From Pyxidicoccus xibeiensis (GTDB lineage: Bacteria; Myxococcota; Myxococcia; Myxococcales; Myxococcaceae): a DNA stretch of 64,000 bases. Positions 46,376 to 55,562 of this stretch are shown one piece after another. Below the pieces are notes generated by a model. That model did not search any database, was not told the DNA's origin, and saw only the letters and a program-made list of their open reading frames with translations. Numbering within the stretch: the stretch's first letter is position 1; the number at the start of each line of letters is the position of its first letter. A program made the position numbers and the translations under genes. The stretch covers positions 434,001 through 498,000 of the forward strand of contig NZ_JAJVKV010000005.1 in assembly GCF_024198175.1 (NCBI RefSeq), given 5' to 3'.

Positions 46376-49141
46376 ATGTCTGTATTGCGTTTTGTCGGGC
46401 GCGCCGCGTCGGTGGTGACGGCGGTGCTTGCCCTGGGAGTGTTCGCGGCCTGTGGTGGAGGCGAGGGCGACTCGCGTTCGCCGGCGAGCGCCGACGTCAA
46501 GGTCATGCTCGGCCAGGCCCTGTCGGCCGATGACGTGGCGCGCATCCACGTGGAGGTCCAGGGCCCGGGCATCCCCACCCCGCTGGGAGTGGACCTCGTC
46601 CGCGACGGGAACACGTGGAACGGCACGCTCCGCGACATCCCCGCGGGCGCCGACCGCGTCTTCACGGCGGCTGCGTACGACGCGGCGTCCACCGTCATCT
46701 ATCGGGGCTATGCGGGCCCGATGGCCATCCAGCCGGGCCGCGTGGCCGCGGTCTTCATGCTGATGCAGCAGGCCCAACCCGTCCCGCCCTTCGAGAACGA
46801 AGCGCCCATCATCAACTCGCTCACGGTGTCCACCAATGAGGCGGAGCCGGGCGCTTCCGTCACCCTCTCGGCGGCCGCGCACGACAACAACGCGGGTGAC
46901 ACGCTGACCTACGCCTGGAGCGCGCCCGGCGGCACGTTCAGCGCCCCGGCCGCCGCGTCCACCACGTGGACCGCGCCCGCCACCGCGGGCGTGCAGCGCA
47001 TCCAGCTGGAGGTGCGCGACTCCCGGAACGCAACGGCCACCGTCACCGTCGACCTCACCGTGCGGAACGGGGGCCCGTCGGGACGCGCCGCGGTGACGGT
47101 GCGCCTCAACACCTGGCCGGAGGTGCGCGCGATGATGGGTGCGCCCTCCGTGCTCGCCGTGGGCCGGACGACGCAGCTGGCCGCCTCGGTCGCCGACCCG
47201 GACGGAGACGCCCTGTACCTCTTCTGGACCTCCACCTGCGAGGGCACCTTCGGCGCCGTCACCACCGCCACCCCGACGTTCACCCTGAGCGCCGTGCCAC
47301 CCGGTGCCCGGTGCATCTTCACGCTCTATGCCTCGGACTCGACGGGCGGATATCAAGAGGGCCATCTCACCCTCCAGGTGGGTGACGGTCCCCAGGTGAA
47401 CATGCAGCGGGTCCCCGTCGTGGACAGCGTCTCCCAGTCCGCCCAGGACGCGGACGGGGGTGAGCTCGTGATGCTCGGGTTCACCGCGCATGACCCGGAA
47501 GGAACGGCGCTGAGCGTCTCCTGGGTGGCCTCGCAGGGCACCTTCGTGGCCACTCGCGGCACCGGTGCCGCGGCCTCCGCGGAGTGGTTGGCCCCGGTCT
47601 GCTTCGACGGCCCCGCCGAGGTGACCGCCATCATCACGGACGCGAGCGGCGCCACCACGGATGTGACGTTCACCATCCGGCCGTGGCCCGGCCCCACCTG
47701 CGGCGCGCAGACCGTCCTGGGCCACAGCTCCACCCACTACGTCCAGGCCGACGGCTCCATCATCACGCGCCCCACCGACCTGCGGTCGACGTTCGTCATG
47801 GCCTGGGTGCCCACGGAGGACGGCGCCTATAGCGGGCATGGCGGCCGTGGCCTGATGGATGGCACCTTCGTCATCCACGACGTGGAGAGCACGCCCTACC
47901 TCCTGCAGGTCGGCTCGAGCTACTACTGGACGCACAGCCGCACTCCGGACCTCAGCTCGGCGCTCCCGGGCCGCGCCGACCTGGAGCCGGAGCCGGACGG
48001 CACGCTCTTCAACTTCGACCTGGGCGGCCTCAGCCCATGGAGCGCCGACGATGACCTGGAGGTGAGCGCCTTCGGCGCAGGCCTCACCTACTTCGCGCGG
48101 GAGTGTGCCACGCCGCCCCTGTTCCTCGGGGTGGGCTCGACGCTCTTCACGGGCAGCACCGGGTACGACGCGTCCCTCCTCAACTGTGGCAACCGCGTCG
48201 GGCGTATCGACCTGGCCCGCGGGGACACGGTACACGTCACCCAGCTGGTGGCGCGCCCCGGGGGCGTCGGCGGGCTGGACGTCGTCCGGGAGGCACGCCA
48301 GGGCTTCGAGGTCTCCAGCGGAAGCGCGGGCGGCAGTGTGGTCTCCGGGGGCGGCGCCGTCACCCTGACAGCGACGCTCGCGCCCCAGCCCACCACCTCG
48401 CGCACGGTGCAGATTCAGGCCGCCGAGCTCGAGGCCCTGGTGCTCGCCGCCCATCCCCGCGCCACGCTGCGCAACATCCAGGACCTGAGTATTGGCGCGC
48501 TGCCGGGCTTCATGCGCTTCGGCACCTACGCCGGCTGGCATGACCTGGCTCGCGGCAACAACTTCAATCCCGGCCAGCCGCTCGTCACCCAGACGCTGGA
48601 GTTCGCCGACCCCTTCCCCGCGTCGTGGGAGCGGTTCGCGTCCAACTTCGCGGTGGGCTCCATGACCTACTCGGTGCCGCTGGCGGGCGGCGGCAGCACC
48701 CAGCCCGCGTCCTTCCGGTTCACCGTCTACATCCATGCGCCCTTCGCCGCCGGCGCGGCCCTGCAGCTCAGCCCGCAGGTGGGCCCGCCGCGCAACGTGC
48801 GACTCAACGGCCAGCCCGCCACGGAGGACGGGCTGCAGGGCGTGGGGGAGATGCCCCTGGTGACCTGGGAGGCCCCGCTCCTGGGCGAGCCCACCTCGTA
48901 CACCGTGCGCCTGTACCGGCTCTCCGCGACGAGCGCCAACGGGACCACCCGCACGCTGATGAGGAGCTTCTTCACCACCGAGAGCCAGCTCCGGCTCCCG
49001 CCAGGGTTGCTCGTCGCCGGGCGGAACTACCACCTCCTGGTGCAGGCCAACCGGCAGGTCGGGGGGGACATGAGCAGCCCCGACTTCGACGCGCCGTGGA
49101 GCACCACCGCGCCGACGTTCACGGGCCGCTTCCAGCCCTGA
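46376..49141 (+). CDS. Large lipoprotein with Ig/PKD-like and FnIII domains
   Basis: A 921-residue lipoprotein (VTAVLALGVFAAC, lipobox FAAC). It starts at ATG 46376 after GAGGGGG. The first part (30-130) is a beta-domain of the kind that carries the lipobox; then Ig/PKD-like units follow: PIINSLTVSTNEAEPGASVT and DNNAGDTLTYAWSAPGGTF, a second with DPDGDALYLFWTSTC and a third with DPEGTALSVSWVASQGTF. The central part (450-780) has no repeats recognised, and the end (from QLSPQVGPPRNVRLNGQPA) is an FnIII-like domain. It is presumably an outer-membrane adhesin or part of an extracellular matrix. It converges on the next gene with a hairpin between. Confidence 0.8.
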   Translation: MSVLRFVGRAASVVTAVLALGVFAACGGGEGDSRSPASADVKVMLGQALSADDVARIHVEVQGPGIPTPLGVDLVRDGNTWNGTLRDIPAGADRVFTAAAYDAASTVIYRGYAGPMAIQPGRVAAVFMLMQQAQPVPPFENEAPIINSLTVSTNEAEPGASVTLSAAAHDNNAGDTLTYAWSAPGGTFSAPAAASTTWTAPATAGVQRIQLEVRDSRNATATVTVDLTVRNGGPSGRAAVTVRLNTWPEVRAMMGAPSVLAVGRTTQLAASVADPDGDALYLFWTSTCEGTFGAVTTATPTFTLSAVPPGARCIFTLYASDSTGGYQEGHLTLQVGDGPQVNMQRVPVVDSVSQSAQDADGGELVMLGFTAHDPEGTALSVSWVASQGTFVATRGTGAAASAEWLAPVCFDGPAEVTAIITDASGATTDVTFTIRPWPGPTCGAQTVLGHSSTHYVQADGSIITRPTDLRSTFVMAWVPTEDGAYSGHGGRGLMDGTFVIHDVESTPYLLQVGSSYYWTHSRTPDLSSALPGRADLEPEPDGTLFNFDLGGLSPWSADDDLEVSAFGAGLTYFARECATPPLFLGVGSTLFTGSTGYDASLLNCGNRVGRIDLARGDTVHVTQLVARPGGVGGLDVVREARQGFEVSSGSAGGSVVSGGGAVTLTATLAPQPTTSRTVQIQAAELEALVLAAHPRATLRNIQDLSIGALPGFMRFGTYAGWHDLARGNNFNPGQPLVTQTLEFADPFPASWERFASNFAVGSMTYSVPLAGGGSTQPASFRFTVYIHAPFAAGAALQLSPQVGPPRNVRLNGQPATEDGLQGVGEMPLVTWEAPLLGEPTSYTVRLYRLSATSANGTTRTLMRSFFTTESQLRLPPGLLVAGRNYHLLVQANRQVGGDMSSPDFDAPWSTTAPTFTGRFQP

Positions 49142-49157
49142 GTCACCCTGGGACGCC

Positions 49158-49187
49158 GACTGCCCCTCGCATCCTGGAGGGGCAGTC
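49158..49187. terminator. Perfect 11-bp hairpin between convergent genes
   Basis: GACTGCCCCTC (49158-49168) and its exact complement (49177-49187) enclose eight bases between the lipoprotein gene and the convergent secreted-protein gene, overlapping the latter's stop codon. It could stop transcription in both directions, although there is no T-run. Confidence 0.55.
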
Positions 49188-52017
49188 AGAACGACGGAGC
49201 CCCCCCGAGCGTCCAGCCGATGCCGCCCGCGTTGTGGTACCACCAGTTGTACTTGCGCGGCGGCGTCAGCCGGTACTTCGCGAGCCCGGACGTGCTGCGG
49301 GTCCAGTAGGCAATCACATACTCGTGGGTCGTCACCAGCTCCCGCGTTCCGGCCAGCAGCGTGTCGCGGCGGCTGGTGTCCGTGGAGAAGAGCGCGCCCG
49401 TGGCGAGCAGGTAGGCCACGTCGCTCGCGTGCTCCATCTGGGCCCAGGGGTCCCACTGGGCCTGCGTGGAGCCGGCGGGCGCGTCGAGCTCGCGAACCGG
49501 TCCGGTGGACGCACCGCCATAGAGCGGCACCCGCCGGGAGACGCCATCGAGTCGCGTGGTGAAGTACGTCCCGCGTGAGAGCACGCAACTGGCGAGGTCG
49601 CTCAACATCGGCGGGATGCGGCTGTCGCCCGTCACCTGGTAGGCGCGCACCAGGGCGTGTCCCATGAGCGCGCTCATCCAGGGGGAGAAGCCATACTCGG
49701 TCTCCCAGTCGGGCCCCTTATGGTTGAAGCAGCCGTTCGCGGGGATGCCGCCCGCCGGTGTCTGCTGCATGGCCTGCAGGCTGCCAATCGCCTGGAGCAC
49801 CCTGTCCCTCACCGCCGTCTCGCCGGTCGCCTCGTAGCGGATGACGTCCGCGAGCAGCCCGTTGCCGGCGTTGCGCTCGGTGAACTGGCCCGTCAGCGTC
49901 GCCACGTCGAAGCTGCTGTCGCCATAGCGGGTCGCCACGGCGACGTCGTCGATGAGCCCGGAGGGCAGCGTGTCACCCGTGAGCAGGTACCAGGTCCACA
50001 GGGACTCGTTGTAGGAGTACTTCTCGTCTTTGTAGAAGTCGGCCGCGTCGGGGTTCTTCAGCTTGAAGAAGCCGGCGCACCGCTCGGTGGCGAGGCTGCC
50101 GCAGTCCCCCGGCCTGTAGAGCTGGTTGAAGTAGAAGTGACTGGCGCGCACGCCCTCGCGGAGCATGTCGAAGTTCCCCGTGCGGACATACCCGTTGAAG
50201 AACACCTGCGCCCGGTCATAGAGCCACGGCTCGTAGTCCGTCTGGTAGGGGACCCGGTTCGCCGGGTCGACCGGCCAGCCGAAGGACTCGTTGATGGCGG
50301 TGTAGAAGAAGTCCCCCTGCGCCGTGTCCGTCTTTGCCAGCACCGTGTCCCGGCCGGCCGGGGCGGACGCGGTGCCGATGCCGGCACAGGCCAGGATTTC
50401 CTTCGGGATGGCGGCGTAGACCTTCGGCTCGTAGACGCCGTGCGAAGCGCTGAAGGTCCCCTCGTTCACCAGCCGGAGCGTGTTGCGGACCGGCACTTCG
50501 GCGGACAGCCGGCTCGCCGGTGTGGCGTTGACGATGATGCGGATGCGCTCCTCCGCCGTGCCGGCGAAGGCCCGGTCGAGCTGCACCAGCAGGCTGCGAA
50601 TGCCCGGCCCCGCGGTGGTGCTCACCCCGGTGCAGCGGACCGAGGCCGGCGGCAGCGCCCGCCAGACGGCCAGGGCGCGGGTGAAGGCTGGAATCTCGAC
50701 GCCCGTGGCGGTCTGCACGACGACCTTCGTCGCATCCGTCAGGAGCCCGGGCGGCAGCGGCAGGCCGAAGGACACGCGTGTGCTCCCCGTGCCGGCGACG
50801 CTGGCGTGCGGGCGCAGGGTGACCTCGATGAGCTTCGTTCCCGTGGGCGCGGGGCCGGGGGTCGGATTCGGGATGGGGTTCGGGTCAGGAGGCGGCGGAG
50901 GCGGCGGGGGCGGGTTGCCTCCCGGAGCGTTGCCATTCACCAGGACGAGCGAGGCGTCATCCAGCGTCAGGTCGACGGGGCCGTTTCCTTCGAGCTTCAC
51001 CCAGAAGTAGACGCGGTCCAGCTGCCGCGTCCCGTCAAGCGGGGTGGTGAGGTCCAGCGACTGGAGGGTGCGGGTGCCCGCGTCGACGTTCTGGCAGGTT
51101 CGCACCGCGGTGGAGCTGTCCTGGTAGTACACCAGGGGGCAGATGACGAGCGGCGCGCCGGTTGGACCGGCGTCGACCCGCAGCTTCCCCCGCAGCCGGA
51201 GGGCCGTTCCGGTGGTGCCGCTGTTCCAGGCGAAGTCGCGGAGCGCGAACAGCGTGTTCCCCCAGGTGCCGATGCGTGCCCGCAGGCTCGCGGCGCCCGC
51301 AATGGGGGACGTGGTGCTCCGGGAGACGGTGCTCGACGTCCCCGTGACTTCGAAGCCGGCGGTCGTGCTCTCGAAGCTGCCGCCCGACAGCAGCTCCTGC
51401 CCATCGCTGGTCGGAGGGGGCCCGGACGGAGTCGTGGCCCAGAGGGTCAGGTTCGCATCGTCAAGCTTGACGGTCGCCGGCCCCTGCCCGTTGAGGCGCA
51501 CCCAGAAGTAGACGCGGTCCAGCTCCCGCGTCTTGTCGAGGTCCAGGGAGACGGAGGCAACGCGGTTGTCGCGCGTGCCCGCGTCGACATCCTGGCACTT
51601 GAACACCGCCGTCGAGCTGTCCTGATAGTAGGCGTACGCGCAGAAGGAGAGGGGGGCGCCCGCACTCCCCGACAGCACCCGGAGCTTCGCGGACATCGTC
51701 AACGTCTGGGCAAACGTCCCGCTGCCCCACGCGGGGTCCACCAGGGCAAAGGCCGTGTTGCCCCAGCTCGGCAGTCCGATGTCGAGGCTCGCCGTTCCGC
51801 TGATGGGTGACGCGGTGCTGCGGGTGAGGGTTACCGCCGTCGAGCTCCCGGTGAAGCCGGAGGTTCCACTCTCGAAGCCCGGGTCGGCGAGGAGGTTCTG
51901 ACCCGAGGTGTAACGCTGCTCCTGTGTCTTCAGTCCGGCTGGCTCCTCGCTCGCTTCGTTCCCCTCGCACGCCGCCGCCAACAACACCGCCGCCACCCAC
52001 CCTCGTGTCGCTTGCAT
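49186..52017 (-). CDS. Secreted lipoprotein with duplicated jelly-roll modules and an alpha-barrel-like C-terminal domain
   Basis: A 943-residue lipoprotein (GWVAAVLLAAAC). Two tandem modules of about 150 residues at 45-190 and 200-350 share DPGFESGTSGF/GGSFESTTAGF, YYQDSSTAVxxCQxVDAGTR and LDRVYFWVxL; they read like CBM4/9-type carbohydrate-binding modules. A poly-Pro linker (PPPPPPPPPDPNPIP) follows, then a beta-part and a long helical catalytic-looking domain (AINESFGWPVDPANRVPYQT, YSYNESLWTWYLLTGD, WDPWAQMEHASDVAYLLATG, YNWWYHNAGGIGW). It may be a polysaccharide lyase or hydrolase, distantly like rhamnogalacturonan exolyases; this is uncertain. ATG 52017 follows GGGGAGGGG closely. Confidence 0.7.
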   Translation of the reverse strand: MQATRGWVAAVLLAAACEGNEASEEPAGLKTQEQRYTSGQNLLADPGFESGTSGFTGSSTAVTLTRSTASPISGTASLDIGLPSWGNTAFALVDPAWGSGTFAQTLTMSAKLRVLSGSAGAPLSFCAYAYYQDSSTAVFKCQDVDAGTRDNRVASVSLDLDKTRELDRVYFWVRLNGQGPATVKLDDANLTLWATTPSGPPPTSDGQELLSGGSFESTTAGFEVTGTSSTVSRSTTSPIAGAASLRARIGTWGNTLFALRDFAWNSGTTGTALRLRGKLRVDAGPTGAPLVICPLVYYQDSSTAVRTCQNVDAGTRTLQSLDLTTPLDGTRQLDRVYFWVKLEGNGPVDLTLDDASLVLVNGNAPGGNPPPPPPPPPDPNPIPNPTPGPAPTGTKLIEVTLRPHASVAGTGSTRVSFGLPLPPGLLTDATKVVVQTATGVEIPAFTRALAVWRALPPASVRCTGVSTTAGPGIRSLLVQLDRAFAGTAEERIRIIVNATPASRLSAEVPVRNTLRLVNEGTFSASHGVYEPKVYAAIPKEILACAGIGTASAPAGRDTVLAKTDTAQGDFFYTAINESFGWPVDPANRVPYQTDYEPWLYDRAQVFFNGYVRTGNFDMLREGVRASHFYFNQLYRPGDCGSLATERCAGFFKLKNPDAADFYKDEKYSYNESLWTWYLLTGDTLPSGLIDDVAVATRYGDSSFDVATLTGQFTERNAGNGLLADVIRYEATGETAVRDRVLQAIGSLQAMQQTPAGGIPANGCFNHKGPDWETEYGFSPWMSALMGHALVRAYQVTGDSRIPPMLSDLASCVLSRGTYFTTRLDGVSRRVPLYGGASTGPVRELDAPAGSTQAQWDPWAQMEHASDVAYLLATGALFSTDTSRRDTLLAGTRELVTTHEYVIAYWTRSTSGLAKYRLTPPRKYNWWYHNAGGIGWTLGGAPSF

Positions 52018-52432
52018 ACCCCTCCCCCGTGGGCACACCAACACTCCAGGTGAAGACAATGAGCATCAACGCGCCGCAGGCAACACGCGATTTTCAACAG
52101 GGCGGCGGACAGTGCCCCTGAAGTCTTCCAAGAATGCCTGCTCAACGTGCTGAGCGGGCCGACTGGCCACTCCCTTCGCCAGACGAGAGCATGATGCAGG
52201 GCCCCGGTGGTCGCTCTCGTCGTCGCAAGAGACGGCGCAGACGTCATGCACGTCGCGCAGGGAGGGCAGGTGCTCTCGTATGAAGCACTGTCAGTGGCGG
52301 GGAGGGCAGGAAAGCGCCTGACCTCGAAAGTTACAACAGGTGCGTATCGAGACCTGGGAAATGACCAGGTTAATTCCTGGAGACGTATCGCAGATGGCTG
52401 TTGCAGCCAAACTACGACCTCCAGGAGTGTTC
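52018..52432. other. Intergenic region between divergent secreted-protein genes
   Basis: 415 bases that must hold promoters for the lipoprotein gene on the left and the Cys-repeat gene on the right. It is AT-richer than the coding DNA around (for example aaagttacaacaggtgcgta near 52330). No gene, RNA element or clear repeat was recognised. Confidence 0.5.
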
Positions 52433-53131
52433 ATGTCTGGTGCAGTGAGAATCTCTCGCTTCGTGTTTTCGTTCATGACTGCCCTTGTCGCCCTGACGTC
52501 GCTCCCCGCGCTCGCGGGTGTGGTGTTCTTCGATACGACCGCGGCCATGCGCAGCGCCGCCGGGTATCCGATCTCGAATCGAACCAGTGTCACGTGGGCC
52601 TATGCCAACCGGAGCGCCGAGGCCGTGTGCGCGATGTACGGCTATGCACGCGGCATGTACACGGGCGAGCAGGCGGGTGAGCTGATGGGGGTTCATTGCC
52701 TCACCCACGACTCCGTGGTGTGGATGGACGTCCCTGGCGGCGACATTCGCAGGTGGGCCTGGTGGCAAGATGGCGTCACCAACCTGGATCAGCAGGGAGC
52801 CTTCTACGCGCAGGCCGCGGCGAGTGCGGAGTGCGGCAACCGGGGCTATGGAACGGGCTTCCTCACGGGCTTCCAGAATGGCAGCGCCGACTTCATGGGC
52901 CTGAACTGCATCCCGAGGGACGGGGTGCAGTACGCCGGCGCCAGGACCGACGACACCCGTTTCACGGGCCTCTCTCCCAACTACAACCCGCGCTATGCGC
53001 CCTGGTGGTCCCTGCGCTCCGTCAGCAACCAGGTGTGCCAGTACTACGGCTACGAGACGGGCGTGATGTGGACCTTCGCCAACTCCGGCACCTACCCCGT
53101 GCTGAGCCTCGGGTTCATCTGCTTCTCGTGA
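52433..53131 (+). CDS. Secreted protein with three Cys-Gly-Tyr repeats
   Basis: A 232-residue exported protein with a signal peptide ending near LTSLPALAG. The mature part has three repeats about 70 residues apart: EAVCAMYGYARGMYTGEQ then MGVHC; AECGNRGYGTGFLTGFQ then MGLNC; QVCQYYGYETGVMW then LGFIC. The pattern C-x3/4-GYxxGxxTG and a closing Cys suggests one disulfide per repeat. ATG 52433 has AGGAG seven bases upstream. No family recognised; it is probably a small secreted or surface protein made on its own promoter. Confidence 0.7.
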   Translation: MSGAVRISRFVFSFMTALVALTSLPALAGVVFFDTTAAMRSAAGYPISNRTSVTWAYANRSAEAVCAMYGYARGMYTGEQAGELMGVHCLTHDSVVWMDVPGGDIRRWAWWQDGVTNLDQQGAFYAQAAASAECGNRGYGTGFLTGFQNGSADFMGLNCIPRDGVQYAGARTDDTRFTGLSPNYNPRYAPWWSLRSVSNQVCQYYGYETGVMWTFANSGTYPVLSLGFICFS

Positions 53132-53319
53132 TGCGACGCTGATTCCCTCGCGGTGATGGCTGGGCCCAGGCCATGAGAGGGGTTGGGCGGTCCGGGCCCG
53201 CGCGGAAGGTTGCCTTCGCGCGGGCTCGGCCGCCGTGGACGACCAGCAGCCCGAGCGCGTCGGCAGCCGGGCGCGGTAGGGGTAGAGCTCATCGCCCCCC
53301 TCGTTCCCAGGCTGGGTGA

Positions 53320-53875
53320 AGCAGGGAAATTGTCAGAGTGGCGGCTATCAGGTTTGCTTCCATCGTCGACAACCTGAAGGCCCGTTACCAGAACAACAAC
53401 ATGGCGTTCCCCGATGTGGTCGGCAACTGCGCCATCGGTCCCAATGGCGCCACCGTCGGTGGCACCGCGGTCCTGAACGACCTCTACAATCAAGGGAAGT
53501 TCGACCGGCTGAACCGCGAGGGCGCATCTCCAGACGCGCTTCGTTCAGCACACCAACTACGCCTACACCTTGCCCACGGATGACGAAGATGGCGTCGCCA
53601 TCGAACAGGGCACGTTCAACTCGCGCGCGTTCAAGCAGGGCGACGACGTGACTTTGATCGTCATCAACGACACAGGAACAGCGCGGAACGGGAAGTGGGT
53701 GGAGATCAAGGGAAGGACTTTCGGTCACACAGTCACCTACCGGAGCTGGACCCAGTCCGACGTCGCGGGGGTGGCGGGGGCAGTCACGTACTATCCAACG
53801 GGTTGCCCCGTTTGCTTCGCTGTCGACCTGCCCGCGTACAGCATCACCATGGTGCGTGTGCCCAACGTCCGTTGA
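53320..53875 (+). pseudogene. Frameshifted C-terminal remnant of an alpha-amylase-like secreted enzyme
   Basis: Two frames together make one recognisable end. The first (from 53320) reads AIRFASIVDNLKARYQNNN, FPDVVGNCAIGPNG and FDRLNREG, then goes out of frame; the second contains RFVQHTNYAYTLPTDDEDGV and continues through FKQGDDVTLIVINDTG to MVRVPNVR. Shifting near 53525 joins them as one beta-domain of the type ending secreted glycosidases. No start or N-terminal domain is present upstream (a TGA lies at 53317). So the gene is truncated and frameshifted. The exact enzyme family is not certain. Confidence 0.55.
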
Positions 53876-53954
53876 CCGAGGCCGCTGGCGCAGGCCACCT
53901 GGCAGGAGCGGGAAGGGCCTCACCACGCTTCACAGCTCGACATCCACCTGCATA

Positions 53955-54668
53955 ATGCCGACCATGTCCGACCTCTCCGCTTTTCCCATTACCAAGAAGT
54001 GGCCTGCCAACCATCCCGACCGTATCCAGCTGTACTCGCTGCCGACGCCAAACGGCGTCAAGGTATCGATCATGCTGGAGGAGACGGGGCTGCCCTACGA
54101 ACCCCACCTGGTCAGCTTCGAGACGAATGACCAGCTGAGCCCTGAATTCCTGTCGCTCAATCCGAACAACAAGATTCCCGCCATCATCGACCCGAACGGT
54201 CCGGGCGGGAAACCGCTGCCGCTGTTCGAATCCGGCGCGATCCTGCTCTACCTGGCGGAGAAGTCCGGTCAGTTCCTGCCGAAAGATGCCGCCCGCCGGT
54301 ATGAAACAATTCAGTGGGTCATGTTCCAGATGGGCGGGATAGGGCCGATGTTCGGGCAGGTGGGCTTCTTCCACAAGTTCGCTGGCAAGGATTACGAGGA
54401 CAAGCGTCCGCGTGACCGCTACGTGAACGAGTCCAGGCGCCTGCTGGGGGTGCTGGACCGTCGCCTGGAAGGCCGGGATTGGCTCATGGGCGATGAATAC
54501 ACCATCGCCGACATCGCGACCTGGGGATGGGTGCGCAACCTCGTGGAGTTCTACAAAGCAGGCGAGTTGGTCGGTTACGGAGATTTCGCCAACGTGCAAC
54601 GCGTGGTCGCGAAGTTCGTTGCGCGTCCGGCCGTGGCGGCTGGGTTGAACATTCCAGGGCGGGGCTGA
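53955..54668 (+). CDS. Glutathione S-transferase, YfcG/Ure2-like
   Basis: A 237-residue GST of the nu class: PDRIQLYSLPTPNGVKVSIM, ETNDQLSPEFLSLNPNNKIP and FESGAILLYLAEKSGQFLP in the thioredoxin-like part, and GEYTIADIATW-type sequence (DEYTIADIATWGW) in the helical part. This group has disulfide-reductase activity with glutathione. Its codon use is notably less GC-rich than its neighbours (e.g. gaaacaattcagtgggtc), which suggests gain from another proteobacterium. ATG 53955 is used; ATG 53964 is possible. No ribosome site is strong. Confidence 0.9.
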   Translation: MPTMSDLSAFPITKKWPANHPDRIQLYSLPTPNGVKVSIMLEETGLPYEPHLVSFETNDQLSPEFLSLNPNNKIPAIIDPNGPGGKPLPLFESGAILLYLAEKSGQFLPKDAARRYETIQWVMFQMGGIGPMFGQVGFFHKFAGKDYEDKRPRDRYVNESRRLLGVLDRRLEGRDWLMGDEYTIADIATWGWVRNLVEFYKAGELVGYGDFANVQRVVAKFVARPAVAAGLNIPGRG

Positions 54669-54801
54669 CAACGGCTTCGAACGATGGACTGTCACGCAGG
54701 CTCTGCAACCGGAGGCTCTCGCGGTCCTCCAGGCTCACATTTCCAAGCCGCTCTTCCTATCGGTTCAAGGCGGCTTGGAGTCCGAGCCAAAGGGGGCACT
54801 C

Positions 54802-55431
54802 ATGAGGCATCGTCTTGTCACGTCCGTCGTCCGTTCGGTGGGGTTGCTGTCAGTGGTGTGCACCGCATTCCCGCTTTCCGCCGACGCGCAGCCGCAGCCT
54901 TGTGATGACAGCGTCCGCGCGGCGTACCAGCGCGCGGTGAAGGCCGGGGCTTCCGAGGCGGCCTTGGAGGCGCAGTTCGGCCATTGTCGCACGGCGCAGA
55001 CGGCGGGGCTGGAGGCCGTCATCACCAACTTCAACGTCTCCTACGAGCGGATGAACAGTTGCGGCCTGCACCCCCAGCAGCGGAGGGCCGCGTGTGACGT
55101 GGAGATTCGCCGGAACTCCGGCTACGGCGGCGCGGCGGGCAGCTTCGAGCACGTGCGCTTCTGCTTCGACTGCGACAGCAATGGCGTCTGGGATGCCTCC
55201 GTCGTGGGCTCCGTGCACGTCACCGACAACGCCTTCCCCGGGATGCAGGCACCGCCCTGGTACCACTCCGCCAACGCGGTCTCGAACGCGCCCCCCGCTG
55301 TCTGCCCCTGGGGTAGCGGGCATGCCATCCGCATGCGCGCCATCCTGTCGTGGGTCGCTGTTCCGGCGAGCTGCAACTCAATCCCCATCTGGGGCAATCG
55401 CATCGACTTCCCGGCCCGCCTGGACCCTTGA
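54802..55431 (+). CDS. Secreted Cys-containing hypothetical protein
   Basis: A 209-residue protein with a signal peptide (VGLLSVVCTAFPLSADAQ, cleavage after DAQ). The mature part carries eight or more cysteines including PCDDSVRAAYQRAVKAG, CGLHPQQRRAACDVEIRRNSG, FCFDCDSNGVWD and CPWGSG. The segment AAYQRAVKAGASEAALEA is helical and the rest beta-rich. AGGGGG precedes ATG 54802. No family recognised; the disulfide-rich pattern and lack of enzyme motifs suggest an extracellular structural or binding role. It converges on a Cys-rich lipoprotein gene. Confidence 0.65.
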   Translation: MRHRLVTSVVRSVGLLSVVCTAFPLSADAQPQPCDDSVRAAYQRAVKAGASEAALEAQFGHCRTAQTAGLEAVITNFNVSYERMNSCGLHPQQRRAACDVEIRRNSGYGGAAGSFEHVRFCFDCDSNGVWDASVVGSVHVTDNAFPGMQAPPWYHSANAVSNAPPAVCPWGSGHAIRMRAILSWVAVPASCNSIPIWGNRIDFPARLDP

Positions 55432-55452
55432 GCCGGCCCGGCGGCCTGATGC

Positions 55453-55497
55453 GCTGACAAGGCCTGCGTGCAGACGGTCTACGACGCGCTTGTCAGC
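55453..55497. repeat. Inverted repeat with long loop between convergent genes
   Basis: GCTGACAAG (55453-55461) and its exact complement CTTGTCAGC (55489-55497) enclose 27 bases. It lies between two convergent genes. It may form a hairpin or be a protein site; no T-run follows. Confidence 0.45.
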
Positions 55498-55562
55498 CGA
55501 CCGGGATGGCCTGCTGCGGTTCGGTTCCGCGCCACCTGACGCGAGCCGTGCTTCCCCCGGGC

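Noticed and set aside
46343-49588. A 1081-codon minus-strand frame over the Ig/FnIII lipoprotein
   Set aside because: Arg/Gly-rich antisense shadow; the plus strand has a lipobox and repeated domains.
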